Source: Solirubrobacterales bacterium
GTDB lineage: Bacteria > Actinomycetota > Thermoleophilia > Solirubrobacterales > 70-9
Direction: 5' to 3'
DNA: 64,000 nucleotides
Assembly: GCA_020438355.1 (NCBI GenBank)
Contig: JAGQUT010000005.1
Span: 93,951-157,950 of the forward strand
Positions within the stretch are counted from its first letter, which is position 1, and every line of letters begins with the position of its first letter. A program made the translations under genes and the position numbers. The notes beneath the pieces are model-generated. The model saw only the letters and a list, made by a program, of their open reading frames with translations. It did not search any database and had not been told where the DNA came from. Positions 36,411-45,655 of the stretch are shown one piece after another.

Positions 36411-37403
36411 TCAGGGGAACGGTGGACCTGTCCGTATGTCCAGACAGAGGGCGCCCAGATATATCGGCAGGTCGTTGAACGGGTCCGTGTTCCAGAACTT
36501 GTAGGCCCTCGACTTCGGTCGCGGATCCATCCCGAGGAAGTGGATGTATCCGTGGTAGGAGGGCGCGATGCCCAGCACGCCGACGATCGCCCGCGAGCCG
36601 TCGTAACAGGCCACCCGCTTCTCCTGAACCTTGTCCTTCTTCAGGGTTCTCGCTCCCAGCGGCCAGTAACCGGGCTTCAGATAGACACGCAACTTGTGGG
36701 CATGGCCCCAGGTCCACCCGGTTCTGAGTCTGAGACAGAGCACACTGACTTCGATCGAGGAAGGACTCGAAACCACGAAGTTCCAGTTCCAGGAGGAGCT
36801 GAGGGGATTGCCCGGGTAAAAGCTCTTCTCCCAGACGTTGCCCCCGGTCAGCAGCTTGAAGCCCGGGGCGACCGCAACTTCCTTGCCCGGAATGCAGCTG
36901 AGCGAAGCACTCGAGAAATCGCTGCCCGGGAACCAGGCGGTCTCCTTCAGCGGCCGGACCTTGATCTTGTGCTGGTGGCTGTTCTCAACGGTCTTTTGGC
37001 CCAGACAGTTCGCAAACAGCTTGACCTGGGCGCGGCCGTCTGCGTTGTTGGTCAGCTCGAAATGCCACTTGGCACCGTCGCCGCCCTGCTGAAGGTCGTT
37101 GTAGGACCTGGTCACGGTGACGTCCCGCATGTCGCCGAAGACGCCGATCTGCGGATTGGCCTGATCGACGTTGTCGACCCGCCACATGCCGTCGATCGCG
37201 TAGTCACCCGGCTCGCAGTACACATGCTCATGCATGTACTGGCCACCGTTCAGATCGATGTGCTTCTCGACCTTGTAAACCTTGGTGAAGTGCGTGGGTG
37301 CAGCCGAAGCGACCGCTGGCAGCAGCATTGCCGCGGCGAAGATCCCCAGGGCGAAAACAAGCAGCCTCCGGACCGGTTTCCTGATGCTCGTGCCTGTGTC
37401 CAT
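36411..37403 (-). CDS. Secreted protein of unknown function
   Basis: 330 residues from the ATG at 37403 (GGGGGA 6 bases upstream). A strong signal peptide (MDTGTSIRKPVRRLLVFALG ... ASA) is followed by a mature part with repeated cysteines (EHVYCEPGDYAI, LFANCLGQ, SLSCIPGKEV, VLCLRLRTG, CLDIRTG) and His-rich patches (GGQYMHEHVYC, NSHQHKIKV). The Cys spacing suggests a disulfide-stabilised beta fold. No known domain recognised. The open frame continues upstream only as a shadow of the next gene. Third gene of the operon with the two paralogues. Confidence 0.78.
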   Translation of the reverse strand: MDTGTSIRKPVRRLLVFALGIFAAAMLLPAVASAAPTHFTKVYKVEKHIDLNGGQYMHEHVYCEPGDYAIDGMWRVDNVDQANPQIGVFGDMRDVTVTRSYNDLQQGGDGAKWHFELTNNADGRAQVKLFANCLGQKTVENSHQHKIKVRPLKETAWFPGSDFSSASLSCIPGKEVAVAPGFKLLTGGNVWEKSFYPGNPLSSSWNWNFVVSSPSSIEVSVLCLRLRTGWTWGHAHKLRVYLKPGYWPLGARTLKKDKVQEKRVACYDGSRAIVGVLGIAPSYHGYIHFLGMDPRPKSRAYKFWNTDPFNDLPIYLGALCLDIRTGPPFP

Positions 37404-37588
37404 CTGTAATCCCCCTTCGATCCCTGGCAGGTTGCCCGAATCTGTTGGCGCTGAATCTCCTGTGCCTGCGGCCAAACATGAACGTAACCGCTGCCCCCGC
37501 AAATAGCAAGTTTCTTGAGGACGCGCCCTTTCTGCCTGACCATCCACCTGTAGACGGTGGCCGGACCGGTCACGCCGGCGGGTGATCC

Positions 37589-38518
37589 TCAAAGCCGGAT
37601 CACTCTGATCCGGTAAGCCTTGTAGAACTTGCCGTAGCGCTCCAGACGGCGGGCGATCACGACCCCGTCCCGGATCGGCGTGATGTGCGAGCCGAGCTTG
37701 TAGCGCCGGTTGAAACGCTCTCCGGTCCGGAAGTTGTAGGCGTAGAGGGCCCGGCCGCGGCTCCAGGTGACCCAGTTGGTGCCGATCCGGATCGACTGAT
37801 GCCACTGGCAAACGTCATAGAACAGGTGGCCGGCCCCCAACAGAACCGAATGGTCCCGGTCACTCCAGAGCCGGAGTTCACCGCGCCAATCGGTGATCAC
37901 GACATCCCGGCCCCGGCAGACCGACACGGTCGCGTACCAGGGAAGCGGACTGCCGGCGACGTCCGGCGTGAAGGTCTGGATGTCGGCCCGCCCGAGGTTC
38001 GGGTGGTCGAGGTCCATCGCTCCGAAGGCGTACCAATGGCGAGCCCGATATTTCCTCAAAGCGCCCGTCCGCCAATTCAGGAATGCGAATCGAAGTTCCC
38101 TTCGAAGCTGAACCGGTACCCAGTAACGGCCAATCTCGTAGGCGTCCGAGATCTCCCGGGATCTGGCCAGCGGGATCGTCTTGCCTCCGAGCACGGATCC
38201 GGTCCGGGCGTAGAACCCCGAGTTGTCCTCGGCCGGCCTCGAGTGCGGGCAGATCATCAGGACCCGGCCGCCGCCGATGTCCCGGGGATGACAATGCCAG
38301 GCACCACGCAGCACCTTGAAGGTCCCCCGCCAGGTGTCAAGCACGACCGGCATGCCGTTTCGTCGCTGGAAGGAGACGTACCGGTCGTTGTCGCTGGCGA
38401 TCTGGGGCGAGATGTTGATCGCGGTAATGCCCCAGCGCTCGGCCGAAGCCGAGCCCGGAACGATCGCCGCGGAGAGGAACCCGGCCGCCAAGGCGACTGC
38501 CAGGAGAACTCGCCTCAT
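37589..38518 (-). CDS. Secreted protein of unknown function, paralogue B of a tandem pair
   Basis: 309 residues. A signal peptide (MRRVLLAVALAAGFLSAAIV ... SASA) precedes ERWGITAINISPQIASDNDR, almost the same as in its neighbour. The mature protein has alternating short strands with Trp and Arg (SFQRRNGMPVVLDTWRGTFK; ITDWRGELRLW; WHQSIRIGTNWVTWSRGRAL; YNFRTGERFN) and ends in YKAYRIRVIRL. This resembles propeller-like repeats, but no family is recognised. Start ATG overlaps the stop of paralogue A by 4 bases. Cysteines at WHCHPRD, MICPHS, SVCRGRD and DVCQWH are conserved between the two. Confidence 0.8.
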   Translation of the reverse strand: MRRVLLAVALAAGFLSAAIVPGSASAERWGITAINISPQIASDNDRYVSFQRRNGMPVVLDTWRGTFKVLRGAWHCHPRDIGGGRVLMICPHSRPAEDNSGFYARTGSVLGGKTIPLARSREISDAYEIGRYWVPVQLRRELRFAFLNWRTGALRKYRARHWYAFGAMDLDHPNLGRADIQTFTPDVAGSPLPWYATVSVCRGRDVVITDWRGELRLWSDRDHSVLLGAGHLFYDVCQWHQSIRIGTNWVTWSRGRALYAYNFRTGERFNRRYKLGSHITPIRDGVVIARRLERYGKFYKAYRIRVIRL

Positions 38519-39444
38519 CGACGGATCACCCGAACCCGGTAGGCCTTGTAGTACTTGCCGTAGCGTTTCAGTTCCTTCGCCACGACGACCCCGTCGCGAA
38601 GCGGGGCGATCTTGCTGCCGGGTGCGAATCGCTGGCCGAAACGCGCGCCGGTGCGGAAGTTGTAGCCGTGAAGCGATCTGCCCTTGCGCCAGGTGACCCA
38701 CTGCGACCCGATCCGCAACGACTGGTGCCAGCTGCATGGATTGCCGCCGTAGTAGAGCAGGTCACCGTTTCCGATCTTCACGGAACGGTCTTCGTCCCAC
38801 CAGAGCCGGAGCACGCCTTTCCAGTCCGAGATCACCACCTCCTTGCCCCGGCAGAGAACGGGATCACCGAAGAACGGGTTCGGGTAACCCTTGAAATTCG
38901 GTGTGAAGTTCTGGACATCGGCCCAGAAGATGGCCCGCCGGTCGAGGTCGATCCCGCTGCGGACGTTGTAGTTCATCTCCTTGGTCCGGCCGGTCCGCCA
39001 GTTCAGGTAGCTGTAGTAGACCGGCCCCTCGCCGCTGGTGGGGATCCAGTATTTGCCGATCTCGTATGCGTCGTAGATCTTGCGGGACTTGATCAACGGC
39101 TTCGCCTCGCCGCCGGTCACCGAAGCGGTCTTCGCCCGGAATCCGGTATCGCCCTCCCGCGACCTGTGGTGGGGGCAGATCAGCAGCACCCGGCGGGAAC
39201 CGATGTCCCGGGGCTGGCAGGCGAAGGCCTTCCTGATCGCGCGGATGGTCCCGGTCCAGGTGTCGAGCACCACCGGGATCCGGTTCCGGCGCTGGAAGGA
39301 AACATAACGGTCGTTGTCGGTGGCGATCTGGGGCGAAATGTTGATCGCGGTGATGCCCCACCTCTGGGCTGCCTGTGAAGCCGTAGCCGACACTCCGAGA
39401 CCGCAAAGGCAGAGCATCGCAACGAACACCAGTTTTCCCCTCAT
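38515..39444 (-). CDS. Secreted protein of unknown function, paralogue A of a tandem pair
   Basis: 309 residues, exactly the length of paralogue B. Signal peptide (MRGKLVFVAMLCLCGLGVSA ... SQAA), then QRWGITAINISPQIATDNDR. Shared landmarks with B include SFQRRNRIPVVLDTWTGTIR, CQPRDIG, ICPHHRS, DAYEIGKYW, YLNWRTG, QNFTPN, VLCRGKEVVISDWKG, WHQSLRIGSQWVTWRKGRSL and KYYKAYRVRVIRR. First gene of the operon, 116 bases from the divergent SulP gene. Exported; role unknown. Confidence 0.8.
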   Translation of the reverse strand: MRGKLVFVAMLCLCGLGVSATASQAAQRWGITAINISPQIATDNDRYVSFQRRNRIPVVLDTWTGTIRAIRKAFACQPRDIGSRRVLLICPHHRSREGDTGFRAKTASVTGGEAKPLIKSRKIYDAYEIGKYWIPTSGEGPVYYSYLNWRTGRTKEMNYNVRSGIDLDRRAIFWADVQNFTPNFKGYPNPFFGDPVLCRGKEVVISDWKGVLRLWWDEDRSVKIGNGDLLYYGGNPCSWHQSLRIGSQWVTWRKGRSLHGYNFRTGARFGQRFAPGSKIAPLRDGVVVAKELKRYGKYYKAYRVRVIRR

Positions 39445-39560
39445 GGTCCTCCCTCCTGGAAATACCTTCTGGAGAGAGTAGTCGCTTTCGCGTGCGTCGC
39501 CAAGCCCCGGGGAGCTGACCGGGTCGTCGGTTTGGCGGGCTCAGAAGCTAGGCTGGCGCC

Positions 39561-41249
39561 ATGATCGTGCGGCGCCTTTTCCCCGGGCTGGTCAACATCC
39601 GGGAATACGAGGGTTCCCGGCGTCCGGATCTGATCGCCGGCGTCGTACTCGCCGCGATCCTCGTACCGCAGGGGATGGCCTATGCCCAGCTGGCCGGCCT
39701 GCCCCCGGTCACCGGTCTCTATACAACCGTGGCCTGCCTGGTCGGCTACGCCCTGGTCGGGCCCTCCCGGGTGCTTGTGCTGGGGCCGGACTCGTCGATC
39801 TCGCCGCTGATCCTGGCCTCCACCGCGCCGCTTCTGGCAGGGGGTGATCCAGGCAAGGCGATCGTCCTGGCCGGCATGCTGGCGATCCTGGTCGGCCTGG
39901 TCGAGATCGGCCTCGGCATCGGCAAGCTCGGATTCGTCGCCGACCTGCTTTCGAAAGAAGTTCAGATCGGCTACATGAACGGACTGGGCATCACGATCAT
40001 CATGGGCCAGCTGCCGAAGCTTTTCGGCTTCTCCACCGACGGCGACTCATTCCTGGGTGAGGTGAAGACCTTTTTCCAGGGCCTCGACCAGACCGACCTC
40101 ACCACTTTGCTGCTCGGCCTGGGGGTGCTGGCGATCCTGCTGGTCTTGCCGAAGATCACGAAGAAGTACCCGGCGGTCCTGGTCGCGGTGATCGCCGCGA
40201 CCGTGGTCTCGGCGGCCTTCGGCCTCTCCGCTCATGGAGTCGACACCGTCGGCACTCTCCCCCAGGGAATCCCGGCCCCTTCGATTCCGTTCACCGAGGC
40301 CTCCGACGTTGTGCCGCTCCTGATCGCCGCCTTCGGCATCGCCCTGGTTTCGCTGACCGACACGATCGCCACCGCCACCGCCTTCGCCAACCGGCGCGGC
40401 GACGAGATCAAGGCAAACCAGGAAATGATCGGCATCGGCACCGCCAACATCGCGGCTGGCCTCTTTCAGGGTTTCGCGGTCTCGACCAGCGGTTCGCGGA
40501 CCGCCGTCGCCGAGCAGTCCGGTGCAAGGACCCAGTTGACCGGCCTGGTCGGGGCGGGGCTCGTCGCCGCGCTGCTGCTCTTCCTGAACGGGCTGCTGGC
40601 CGACCTGCCCCAGACCGCCCTGGCCGCGGTCGTGATCGCCGCCGCGCTCTCACTGATGGATCTCGGGCTGCTTCGCCGCTACTTCGACGTTCGCCGCAGC
40701 GCGCTCGGTGTGTCGCTGGTCGCCACCGCGGGCGTGATCTTTCTCGGTGTCCTGCAGGGCATCGTGATCGCGGTCGCCCTGGCGATCATCCTCTTCTTCC
40801 GCCGCAACTGGTGGCCACATGGCGCCGTGCTCGGTCGCCTCGGTGACGGCCAGGACTGGCAGGGCCTGACTGACTTCCCGGATGCCGAAGAGGTGCCGGG
40901 GGTCGTCATCTACCGCTGGGAGGCGCCGCTCTTCTTCGCCAACGCGAGCCGGTTCCGCGAAGAAGTAAGGCGGCTGGTCAAGGAGCGCCAGCCGGCCTGG
41001 GTCGTGATCCAGTGCGAGGCGGTGACCGACGTCGACGTGACCGCGGCCGAAATGATCGAGCAGCTCGACCTCGAACTGAACTCGGCCGGCATCCACCTCG
41101 CCTTCGTCGAGATGCGCAAGCGCCTCCAGGACCTGACCCGTCAGTACGGTCTGATGGATTCGGTCGACCGCCAGAACTTCTACCCGACCATCGAGACCGC
41201 GCTCGCCGCAATCGAAAGCAAGCGCGACGAGATCCCGGGCAACGCCTAG
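39561..41249 (+). CDS. SulP-family anion transporter with STAS domain
   Basis: 562 residues. About 11-12 membrane helices begin with PDLIAGVVLAAILVPQGMAY, the SulP signature, followed by GLPPVTGLYT. Further on come FGFSTDGDSFLGE, the NQEMIGIGTANIAAGLFQGF transport-core motif and AVSTSGSRTAVAEQSGARTQ. The last 120 residues are a STAS domain (FFANASRFREEV, then VIQCEAVTDVDVTAAEMIEQ). Members import sulfate, bicarbonate, chloride or dicarboxylates; the substrate cannot be read here. No carbonic anhydrase or sulfur-assimilation gene is beside it. Confidence 0.92.
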   Translation: MIVRRLFPGLVNIREYEGSRRPDLIAGVVLAAILVPQGMAYAQLAGLPPVTGLYTTVACLVGYALVGPSRVLVLGPDSSISPLILASTAPLLAGGDPGKAIVLAGMLAILVGLVEIGLGIGKLGFVADLLSKEVQIGYMNGLGITIIMGQLPKLFGFSTDGDSFLGEVKTFFQGLDQTDLTTLLLGLGVLAILLVLPKITKKYPAVLVAVIAATVVSAAFGLSAHGVDTVGTLPQGIPAPSIPFTEASDVVPLLIAAFGIALVSLTDTIATATAFANRRGDEIKANQEMIGIGTANIAAGLFQGFAVSTSGSRTAVAEQSGARTQLTGLVGAGLVAALLLFLNGLLADLPQTALAAVVIAAALSLMDLGLLRRYFDVRRSALGVSLVATAGVIFLGVLQGIVIAVALAIILFFRRNWWPHGAVLGRLGDGQDWQGLTDFPDAEEVPGVVIYRWEAPLFFANASRFREEVRRLVKERQPAWVVIQCEAVTDVDVTAAEMIEQLDLELNSAGIHLAFVEMRKRLQDLTRQYGLMDSVDRQNFYPTIETALAAIESKRDEIPGNA

Positions 41250-41692
41250 CGTCCCGCGGTTGTCGTCGCGAACGGACGGGCAACCCGCCGCCGGAACCAC
41301 GCAGAGCGGGTAAGCAGGAGGGCGGCAGCGATGCCGACCGAATCGATCGCGACATCAACCGGACTGCCGTGCCGGCCGGCCACCGAGGTCTGGTGGAACT
41401 CATCGCTGATCGCGTAAAGAAACGCGATCAGCGCGGCCCAGGCCAGCGGGTTGCGGGTGACCGGTGCCAGCGCCCGCCACCAGAGCAGGGTCAGCAAGGC
41501 GTAGACGCTCAGATGAGCAAGCTTTCGCAGAAGCAGATCCCAGAAACCCAGTCCGGTCGAAAGATCGGGCTGGGCAGACAGCACGAAGATCACCACCATC
41601 AGGGCCAGGGGCGGCAGAAAGGCAAAGAGGTTGCGCGGCACGTCAACATGATCCCGAAAAGGGCGGGTGGCCTGAACCGCCTTCCGATCCAC
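41246..41692 (-). CDS. VanZ-like membrane protein
   Basis: 148 residues from a GTG at 41692. Four membrane helices, and the VanZ core motif AISDEFHQTSVAGRHGSPVDVAIDSVGIA, written in two parts: SDEFHQTSVAGRHGS then PVDVAIDSVGIAAALLL. VanZ-type proteins confer low-level teicoplanin resistance in enterococci, but most homologues have unknown roles at the envelope. The stop overlaps the SulP stop (convergent). Confidence 0.85.
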   Translation of the reverse strand: MDRKAVQATRPFRDHVDVPRNLFAFLPPLALMVVIFVLSAQPDLSTGLGFWDLLLRKLAHLSVYALLTLLWWRALAPVTRNPLAWAALIAFLYAISDEFHQTSVAGRHGSPVDVAIDSVGIAAALLLTRSAWFRRRVARPFATTTAGR

Positions 41693-41717
41693 CTCGAAGG
41701 AGCATTAGGGTTGCCCT

Positions 41718-42242
41718 GTGGAGGAAGTCGCACTCAGGGTGCCGTCGATCGGGAGTCTGTTTGACCAATGGAGTCCCGAGCCACTCGAGCGAAGGCCGCT
41801 CGACGACGATGCGCGGGAACGGATTCTCGACGCCTGGTCCGAGGGCAGGAAGGGCCGGCAATCCCCCGGACGGCTTTGCCTGGTCCTGCCCGAAGCCGAA
41901 CGTAGGGAGGGACTCGAAGAGGCGATCCTGGCCGCCTTTCGCTTCGACATGAAGGAAACCCGTCTCGACAGTCGACTTCACTGGATCCGCCGGAGCCTGA
42001 CCGCGAGGGAAAGCCGGATCGGTTTCCTGGTCTTCCTCGTCGCGATGGTGATCTCAGTCCTGATCAGCAGCGGGACCGACGGTGACAGCGTCGAAACGCT
42101 GTTCTCCCAGACCTTCGTCGTGATCGCCTGGGTGGCCCTCTGGGGACCGGCCGGCCGCTTCATCCGCGGCGCCTCCTACCGGCTCCAGCAGAAGACCTTC
42201 GCCGAACTCGAGCAGGTTCCGGTCGAGATCCGCTGGGAGTAG
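41718..42242 (+). CDS. Small membrane protein of unknown function
   Basis: 174 residues from a GTG at 41718. An acidic/basic soluble N-terminal half (LERRPLDDDARERILDAWSE) precedes two hydrophobic helices (IGFLVFLVAMVISVLI and TFVVIAWVALWGPAGRFI). The rest is a short cytoplasmic tail. No family recognised. It precedes the RibD-like gene by one base and they may be co-transcribed; the divergent VanZ gene starts 25 bases away. Confidence 0.65.
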   Translation: MEEVALRVPSIGSLFDQWSPEPLERRPLDDDARERILDAWSEGRKGRQSPGRLCLVLPEAERREGLEEAILAAFRFDMKETRLDSRLHWIRRSLTARESRIGFLVFLVAMVISVLISSGTDGDSVETLFSQTFVVIAWVALWGPAGRFIRGASYRLQQKTFAELEQVPVEIRWE

Positions 42243-42243
42243 A

Positions 42244-42846
42244 GTGCTCCGACCGATGGGCGAGGTAACCGCAGACATTGGAATCACCCTCGACGGCTAC
42301 GCGAGCGGTCGCGGGCAGAGCCGGGAGAGGCCATTCGGCGACATGGATCCCGAGCAGGTCCACGCCTGGATGTTCGAGCACCGGGAGGACAATCTCGAGG
42401 AAGTCGAGGCGATCGTCGACGCCGGTGCCTTCATCATGGGCCGCAAGATGTTCTCGGCCGAGGAAGGCGAGTGGGACCTCGAGTGGACCGGCTGGTGGGG
42501 ACCCGAGCCTCCCTACCACGCTCCCACCTTCGTGCTCTGCCACCGGCCCCGGCCGAGTGTCGAGATGGAGGGCGGCACCACCTTCCACTTTGAGACCGGC
42601 GGGATCGAGGTTGCCCTCGAGAAGGCCAGGGAAGCGGCCGGAGAGCGGAACGTCTCGACCGCCGGCGGACCGGGCACCCTGAATCAGTACCTGGGCGCCG
42701 GTCTGGTCGACGAGCTTCGCCTCCACGTCGCGCCCTTCGTTCACGGCGGCGGCGAGCAAATCTTCACGGGCACCGCCGGACTCGAACTGACCCCGGTCAG
42801 CTCACGCACCACCCCCCATGTGACCCACCTGGTCTACCGGCGCTGA
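42244..42846 (+). CDS. RibD C-terminal/dihydrofolate reductase-like protein
   Basis: 200 residues from a GTG; an ATG five codons in is also reasonable. DIGITLDGYASGRG (first strand and loop of the RibD/DHFR fold), AGAFIMGRKMFS (NADPH-site GR) and VSTAGGPGTLNQYLGAGLVD followed by ELRLHVAPFVHGGG are typical of the RibD_C family. These reduce pteridine- or pyrimidine-like substrates with NADPH. No riboflavin gene is close, so the substrate is open. Confidence 0.85.
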   Translation: MLRPMGEVTADIGITLDGYASGRGQSRERPFGDMDPEQVHAWMFEHREDNLEEVEAIVDAGAFIMGRKMFSAEEGEWDLEWTGWWGPEPPYHAPTFVLCHRPRPSVEMEGGTTFHFETGGIEVALEKAREAAGERNVSTAGGPGTLNQYLGAGLVDELRLHVAPFVHGGGEQIFTGTAGLELTPVSSRTTPHVTHLVYRR

Positions 42847-42847
42847 C

Positions 42848-43984
42848 CTACTCCGCGGGGCCCGCCGGCTTGAGGTCCCAGTTCCACTGAATCGAGCCCG
42901 TCTCTTCGTTTTCGTTCTCGCCAACGGTCCACTCGATGTGGGCGGTACAGCTGTCGGATCCCTTCAGCGATCCATCCGGTCTGACGGTGTAGTAGATCGC
43001 CTTCTCGCGACACTCGCCGAGGTCGGTGGGAAAGAAGGCCGGGAAGATCGGGTGATTGAACCCGGGCACAGTCCCGTTATCGCTGTTGTTACAGGTTCCG
43101 TCGAGCCTGAAGCTGCTGGAGTCCGACCCGTGAAGCAGATAGGTCGAGCCCGGAGCCAGGTCCATGGTCCCGTCCAGGGTCCAGTTGGCAAAGCCATATG
43201 TGTCGTCGAAGTTGGTTCCGGTCGACGCAACGATTGGTTCGGTCCCGCTTCCGCTCAGCGAGCAGTCTTCGGTGTAATCGGTTCCGTTGTAGGACGAGGT
43301 CAAAGTTCCCTGCCAGTTAAGTTCACCGGAGCTCGCGTACCGGTAGGGAAAGTTGCCCCCGGGACCCGGAACACGGGTGAGGGTGACTTCGGCTGACATG
43401 GTCCCGTCGAACTGCCGGGAGGAAGACGAGTTCACGGGGGGCCGCTGATTGGTGAAATCGAACTCGGTCGTGACCTCTGCGGTGCCGACGAATCGCTCCG
43501 GATAGCGGCGGTTGTAGTCGCCGCCGACCGTTAGCTTTCCCGAAGAGCGGCAATTGTTGCCGGTCTTGCCTTCGCCCCTGACCTTTGCCGCACAGGCGAC
43601 GACGAACCAATCCCCCGCGGCCACGGCGGGAAGGCTGGTCTTGATCGTGACCGACTTCTTCTTCCGCGGCTTGATTGCCGGAAGGGTTTTGCTTCCCTTC
43701 AATTTGGTGTCGGCCCGGGACAGTTTCCGGTCGCCCGAGAGCAGAAGCGTGACCGGAGATCGGCCGGACTTTCCGTTTCCGGCGTTGCTCACATCGACCT
43801 TGGCGACGACCGCCTCGCCGGACTGACTGACAGCCACCTTGGTGATCTTCAGATCGGGCTTCTTTGCGCGCTTCTTCGCGTCAACTGGATCTGGCAGGCC
43901 CAACAGACAAAGCAGGGCCAGCAAGGCTGGACCTCGAATTCCCGTGCTCCCGAGCTTGCGTCGCACCACAGTCCCAGCCTTCAT
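42848..43984 (-). CDS. Secreted protein with CARDB-like N-terminal domain
   Basis: 378 residues. A signal-like hydrophobic start (GIRGPALLALLCLLGLPDPV) is followed by KKPDLKITKVAVSQSGEAVV, VSNAGNGKSGRSPVTLLLSG and KSVTIKTSLPAVAAGDWFVV, the repeating pattern of a CARDB/Ig-like domain (about residues 45-150). The second half is Gly/Thr/Ser-rich with four cysteines (EDCSLSG, GTCNNSD, GECREKA, DSCTAHI) and probably forms another beta domain. Likely cell-surface; function unknown. Convergent with the RibD-like gene, 1-base gap. Confidence 0.75.
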   Translation of the reverse strand: MKAGTVVRRKLGSTGIRGPALLALLCLLGLPDPVDAKKRAKKPDLKITKVAVSQSGEAVVAKVDVSNAGNGKSGRSPVTLLLSGDRKLSRADTKLKGSKTLPAIKPRKKKSVTIKTSLPAVAAGDWFVVACAAKVRGEGKTGNNCRSSGKLTVGGDYNRRYPERFVGTAEVTTEFDFTNQRPPVNSSSSRQFDGTMSAEVTLTRVPGPGGNFPYRYASSGELNWQGTLTSSYNGTDYTEDCSLSGSGTEPIVASTGTNFDDTYGFANWTLDGTMDLAPGSTYLLHGSDSSSFRLDGTCNNSDNGTVPGFNHPIFPAFFPTDLGECREKAIYYTVRPDGSLKGSDSCTAHIEWTVGENENEETGSIQWNWDLKPAGPAE

Positions 43985-44114
43985 CCTTTTCCCTCCGTTT
44001 CCCGGATCATTTCCTTGACCTGGTCAGGCGATGAATCGAGCCTAACGCCACCCTGCCCGGCTGTCCAATCGGACCAGGAAGCAATCGATCAACGACCCCG
44101 GCCAGATCCGGTTC

Positions 44115-45593
44115 CTAGATCCGGACCCTGACCTTGAAGGTCGCGAAGCTGGTCGCGGGCTTCTTTGGTTTGCGCTTGCCGACCTTTCGGGACTTGACCA
44201 CCTGTCTGACGACCAGGTTCCTCTTGTCCACGCGGGTCATCGCTTCAACCAGGCCGCGGCTTGAAGCCTTGACCGGCAGACGAACCAGCTTCCGGCCGCC
44301 GGAAGTCACGGTGGTCTTCACCGCGGCACCTAGGGCCTTCCCGTTCTTCTTCGCGGTCAGAGGCGTCAGGGTCATCGCGCACTTCGGCTTGAACTTCTTC
44401 GCGCAGGAAACCTGGACATAGAGGTTTGTGCCGTCGAAGGTCGCGGTACTCGCGGTCGGCCTGGCGATGCCCGGAAGTGGCAGTGCCGGAGCGCCGGCCG
44501 GGTCGTACTCGAACGAACCAAGGTCACAGGATCCGGCCGGACGGATCACTCCGCGCTGATCGGTCGGCGGGCAGAGATCGGAGCCGGACGAACCGGCCGC
44601 GTCGATCGCCGGGCTACCCGGCGCAATTGCCAGGGTGGAAGTAAGGCCACCGTTGTCCGCGAGTGCTCCGAGCCCCGGATCGGACGGCGAGATCAGGCCG
44701 ACCGGACCCGGGGCGGTCAGGCAATTGCCGGCGCCGATCGCCTGGGAGCTGATCACGAAGCGAGGCGAGAAATGATTGTCGGAAAGACAATCCGGGTCGG
44801 AGTCGCCCGGCCCGGGCGAGGCATCCGTGTTGCCGGCCAGGATCGAGTTGACCAGGAGCAAATCGGCGCTGGTGGAGATACCGCCTCCGCCACCGGTCCC
44901 GTCCGCATCGGAGTCGGCTTCGTTTCCGGCGACGGTGATGCTGCGAAGCTCGCCGTCGGCTGCGGGGCCGAGATGGATGCCGCCACCGGATTCACCGGAC
45001 TGGTTGCCGGAGATCGTGGAGTTCACCATGGTCAGGTTGGTGACACCCAGAGCTGCAACAGCCCCGCCGTAACGGGTCGCTTCGCTGCCGGAGATCGTCA
45101 CGCCGTCGAGGTGGACGCTCCCGAAGTTGATTCGGATCGCCCCGCCGTCACCTTCCCCGCCCTGGACACTCCCTCCGATGAGAGCGATGTCCTCAAGGAT
45201 CAGCGAACCGGCATCGACTTCATCGTGATCGAAGATCCGGTCGGAACCGATCCCGTCGATCGTCACTTTCTCGCCGGGAGTTGCCGGCCGGATTGTGATC
45301 GATCCCGGAAGGATCTGGTCCAGGTCACCGGTGATTCCCTTTCGTTCACCGGCTCCTTCATTGGTCAGCTTGTAGACCCCCTGCGGCACCCGGATCACGT
45401 CATCGCCGTCTCCGCGAGGGCAGGTGCCGACCGGGTTGTCGTCATCGGCCGAGATGAAGGCATTCCGCAGCGAGCAGTTGGTGCCCCCGAAGCCATCAAC
45501 GGTCGAATCAACGGTAATCACGGTCGCGCCGGCCGAAGAAACCAGCACAAATCCGGAGATCAAAACCACGACACCCGCCAGCCACTGCTTCAT
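44115..45593 (-). CDS. Secreted right-handed beta-helix (Pmp-like) protein
   Basis: About 492 residues. Signal peptide MKQWLAGVVVLISGFVLVSS then ITVDSTVDGFGGTNCSLRNA, the usual opening of choice-of-anchor Q/polymorphic outer-membrane-type beta-helix proteins. Parallel-beta-helix rungs follow (GGAIRINFGSVHLDGVTISG; GGAVAALGVTNLTMVNSTIS; GGGISTSADLLLVNSILAGN). The segment SPAIDAAGSSG and DQRGVIRPAGSCDLGSFEYD is the conserved end of that family. A C-terminal Lys-rich module (TNLYVQVSCAKKFKPKC ... KVGKRKPKKPATSF) resembles the end of the LamG protein. ATG at 45593 chosen by GGGGA spacing; 45599 is possible. Confidence 0.82.
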   Translation of the reverse strand: MKQWLAGVVVLISGFVLVSSAGATVITVDSTVDGFGGTNCSLRNAFISADDDNPVGTCPRGDGDDVIRVPQGVYKLTNEGAGERKGITGDLDQILPGSITIRPATPGEKVTIDGIGSDRIFDHDEVDAGSLILEDIALIGGSVQGGEGDGGAIRINFGSVHLDGVTISGSEATRYGGAVAALGVTNLTMVNSTISGNQSGESGGGIHLGPAADGELRSITVAGNEADSDADGTGGGGGISTSADLLLVNSILAGNTDASPGPGDSDPDCLSDNHFSPRFVISSQAIGAGNCLTAPGPVGLISPSDPGLGALADNGGLTSTLAIAPGSPAIDAAGSSGSDLCPPTDQRGVIRPAGSCDLGSFEYDPAGAPALPLPGIARPTASTATFDGTNLYVQVSCAKKFKPKCAMTLTPLTAKKNGKALGAAVKTTVTSGGRKLVRLPVKASSRGLVEAMTRVDKRNLVVRQVVKSRKVGKRKPKKPATSFATFKVRVRI

Positions 45594-45655
45594 CCCCATC
45601 CCCCAGTCAGTTGTCCGTAACCTGAACTTCAACCTTTTTCCGATCGGCTTCGGGA

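Noticed and set aside
37404..38737. N-terminal extensions of the secreted-protein frames at 36411 and 37589
   Set aside because: The added residues are out-of-frame readings of the neighbouring genes; clear signal peptides mark the true starts.
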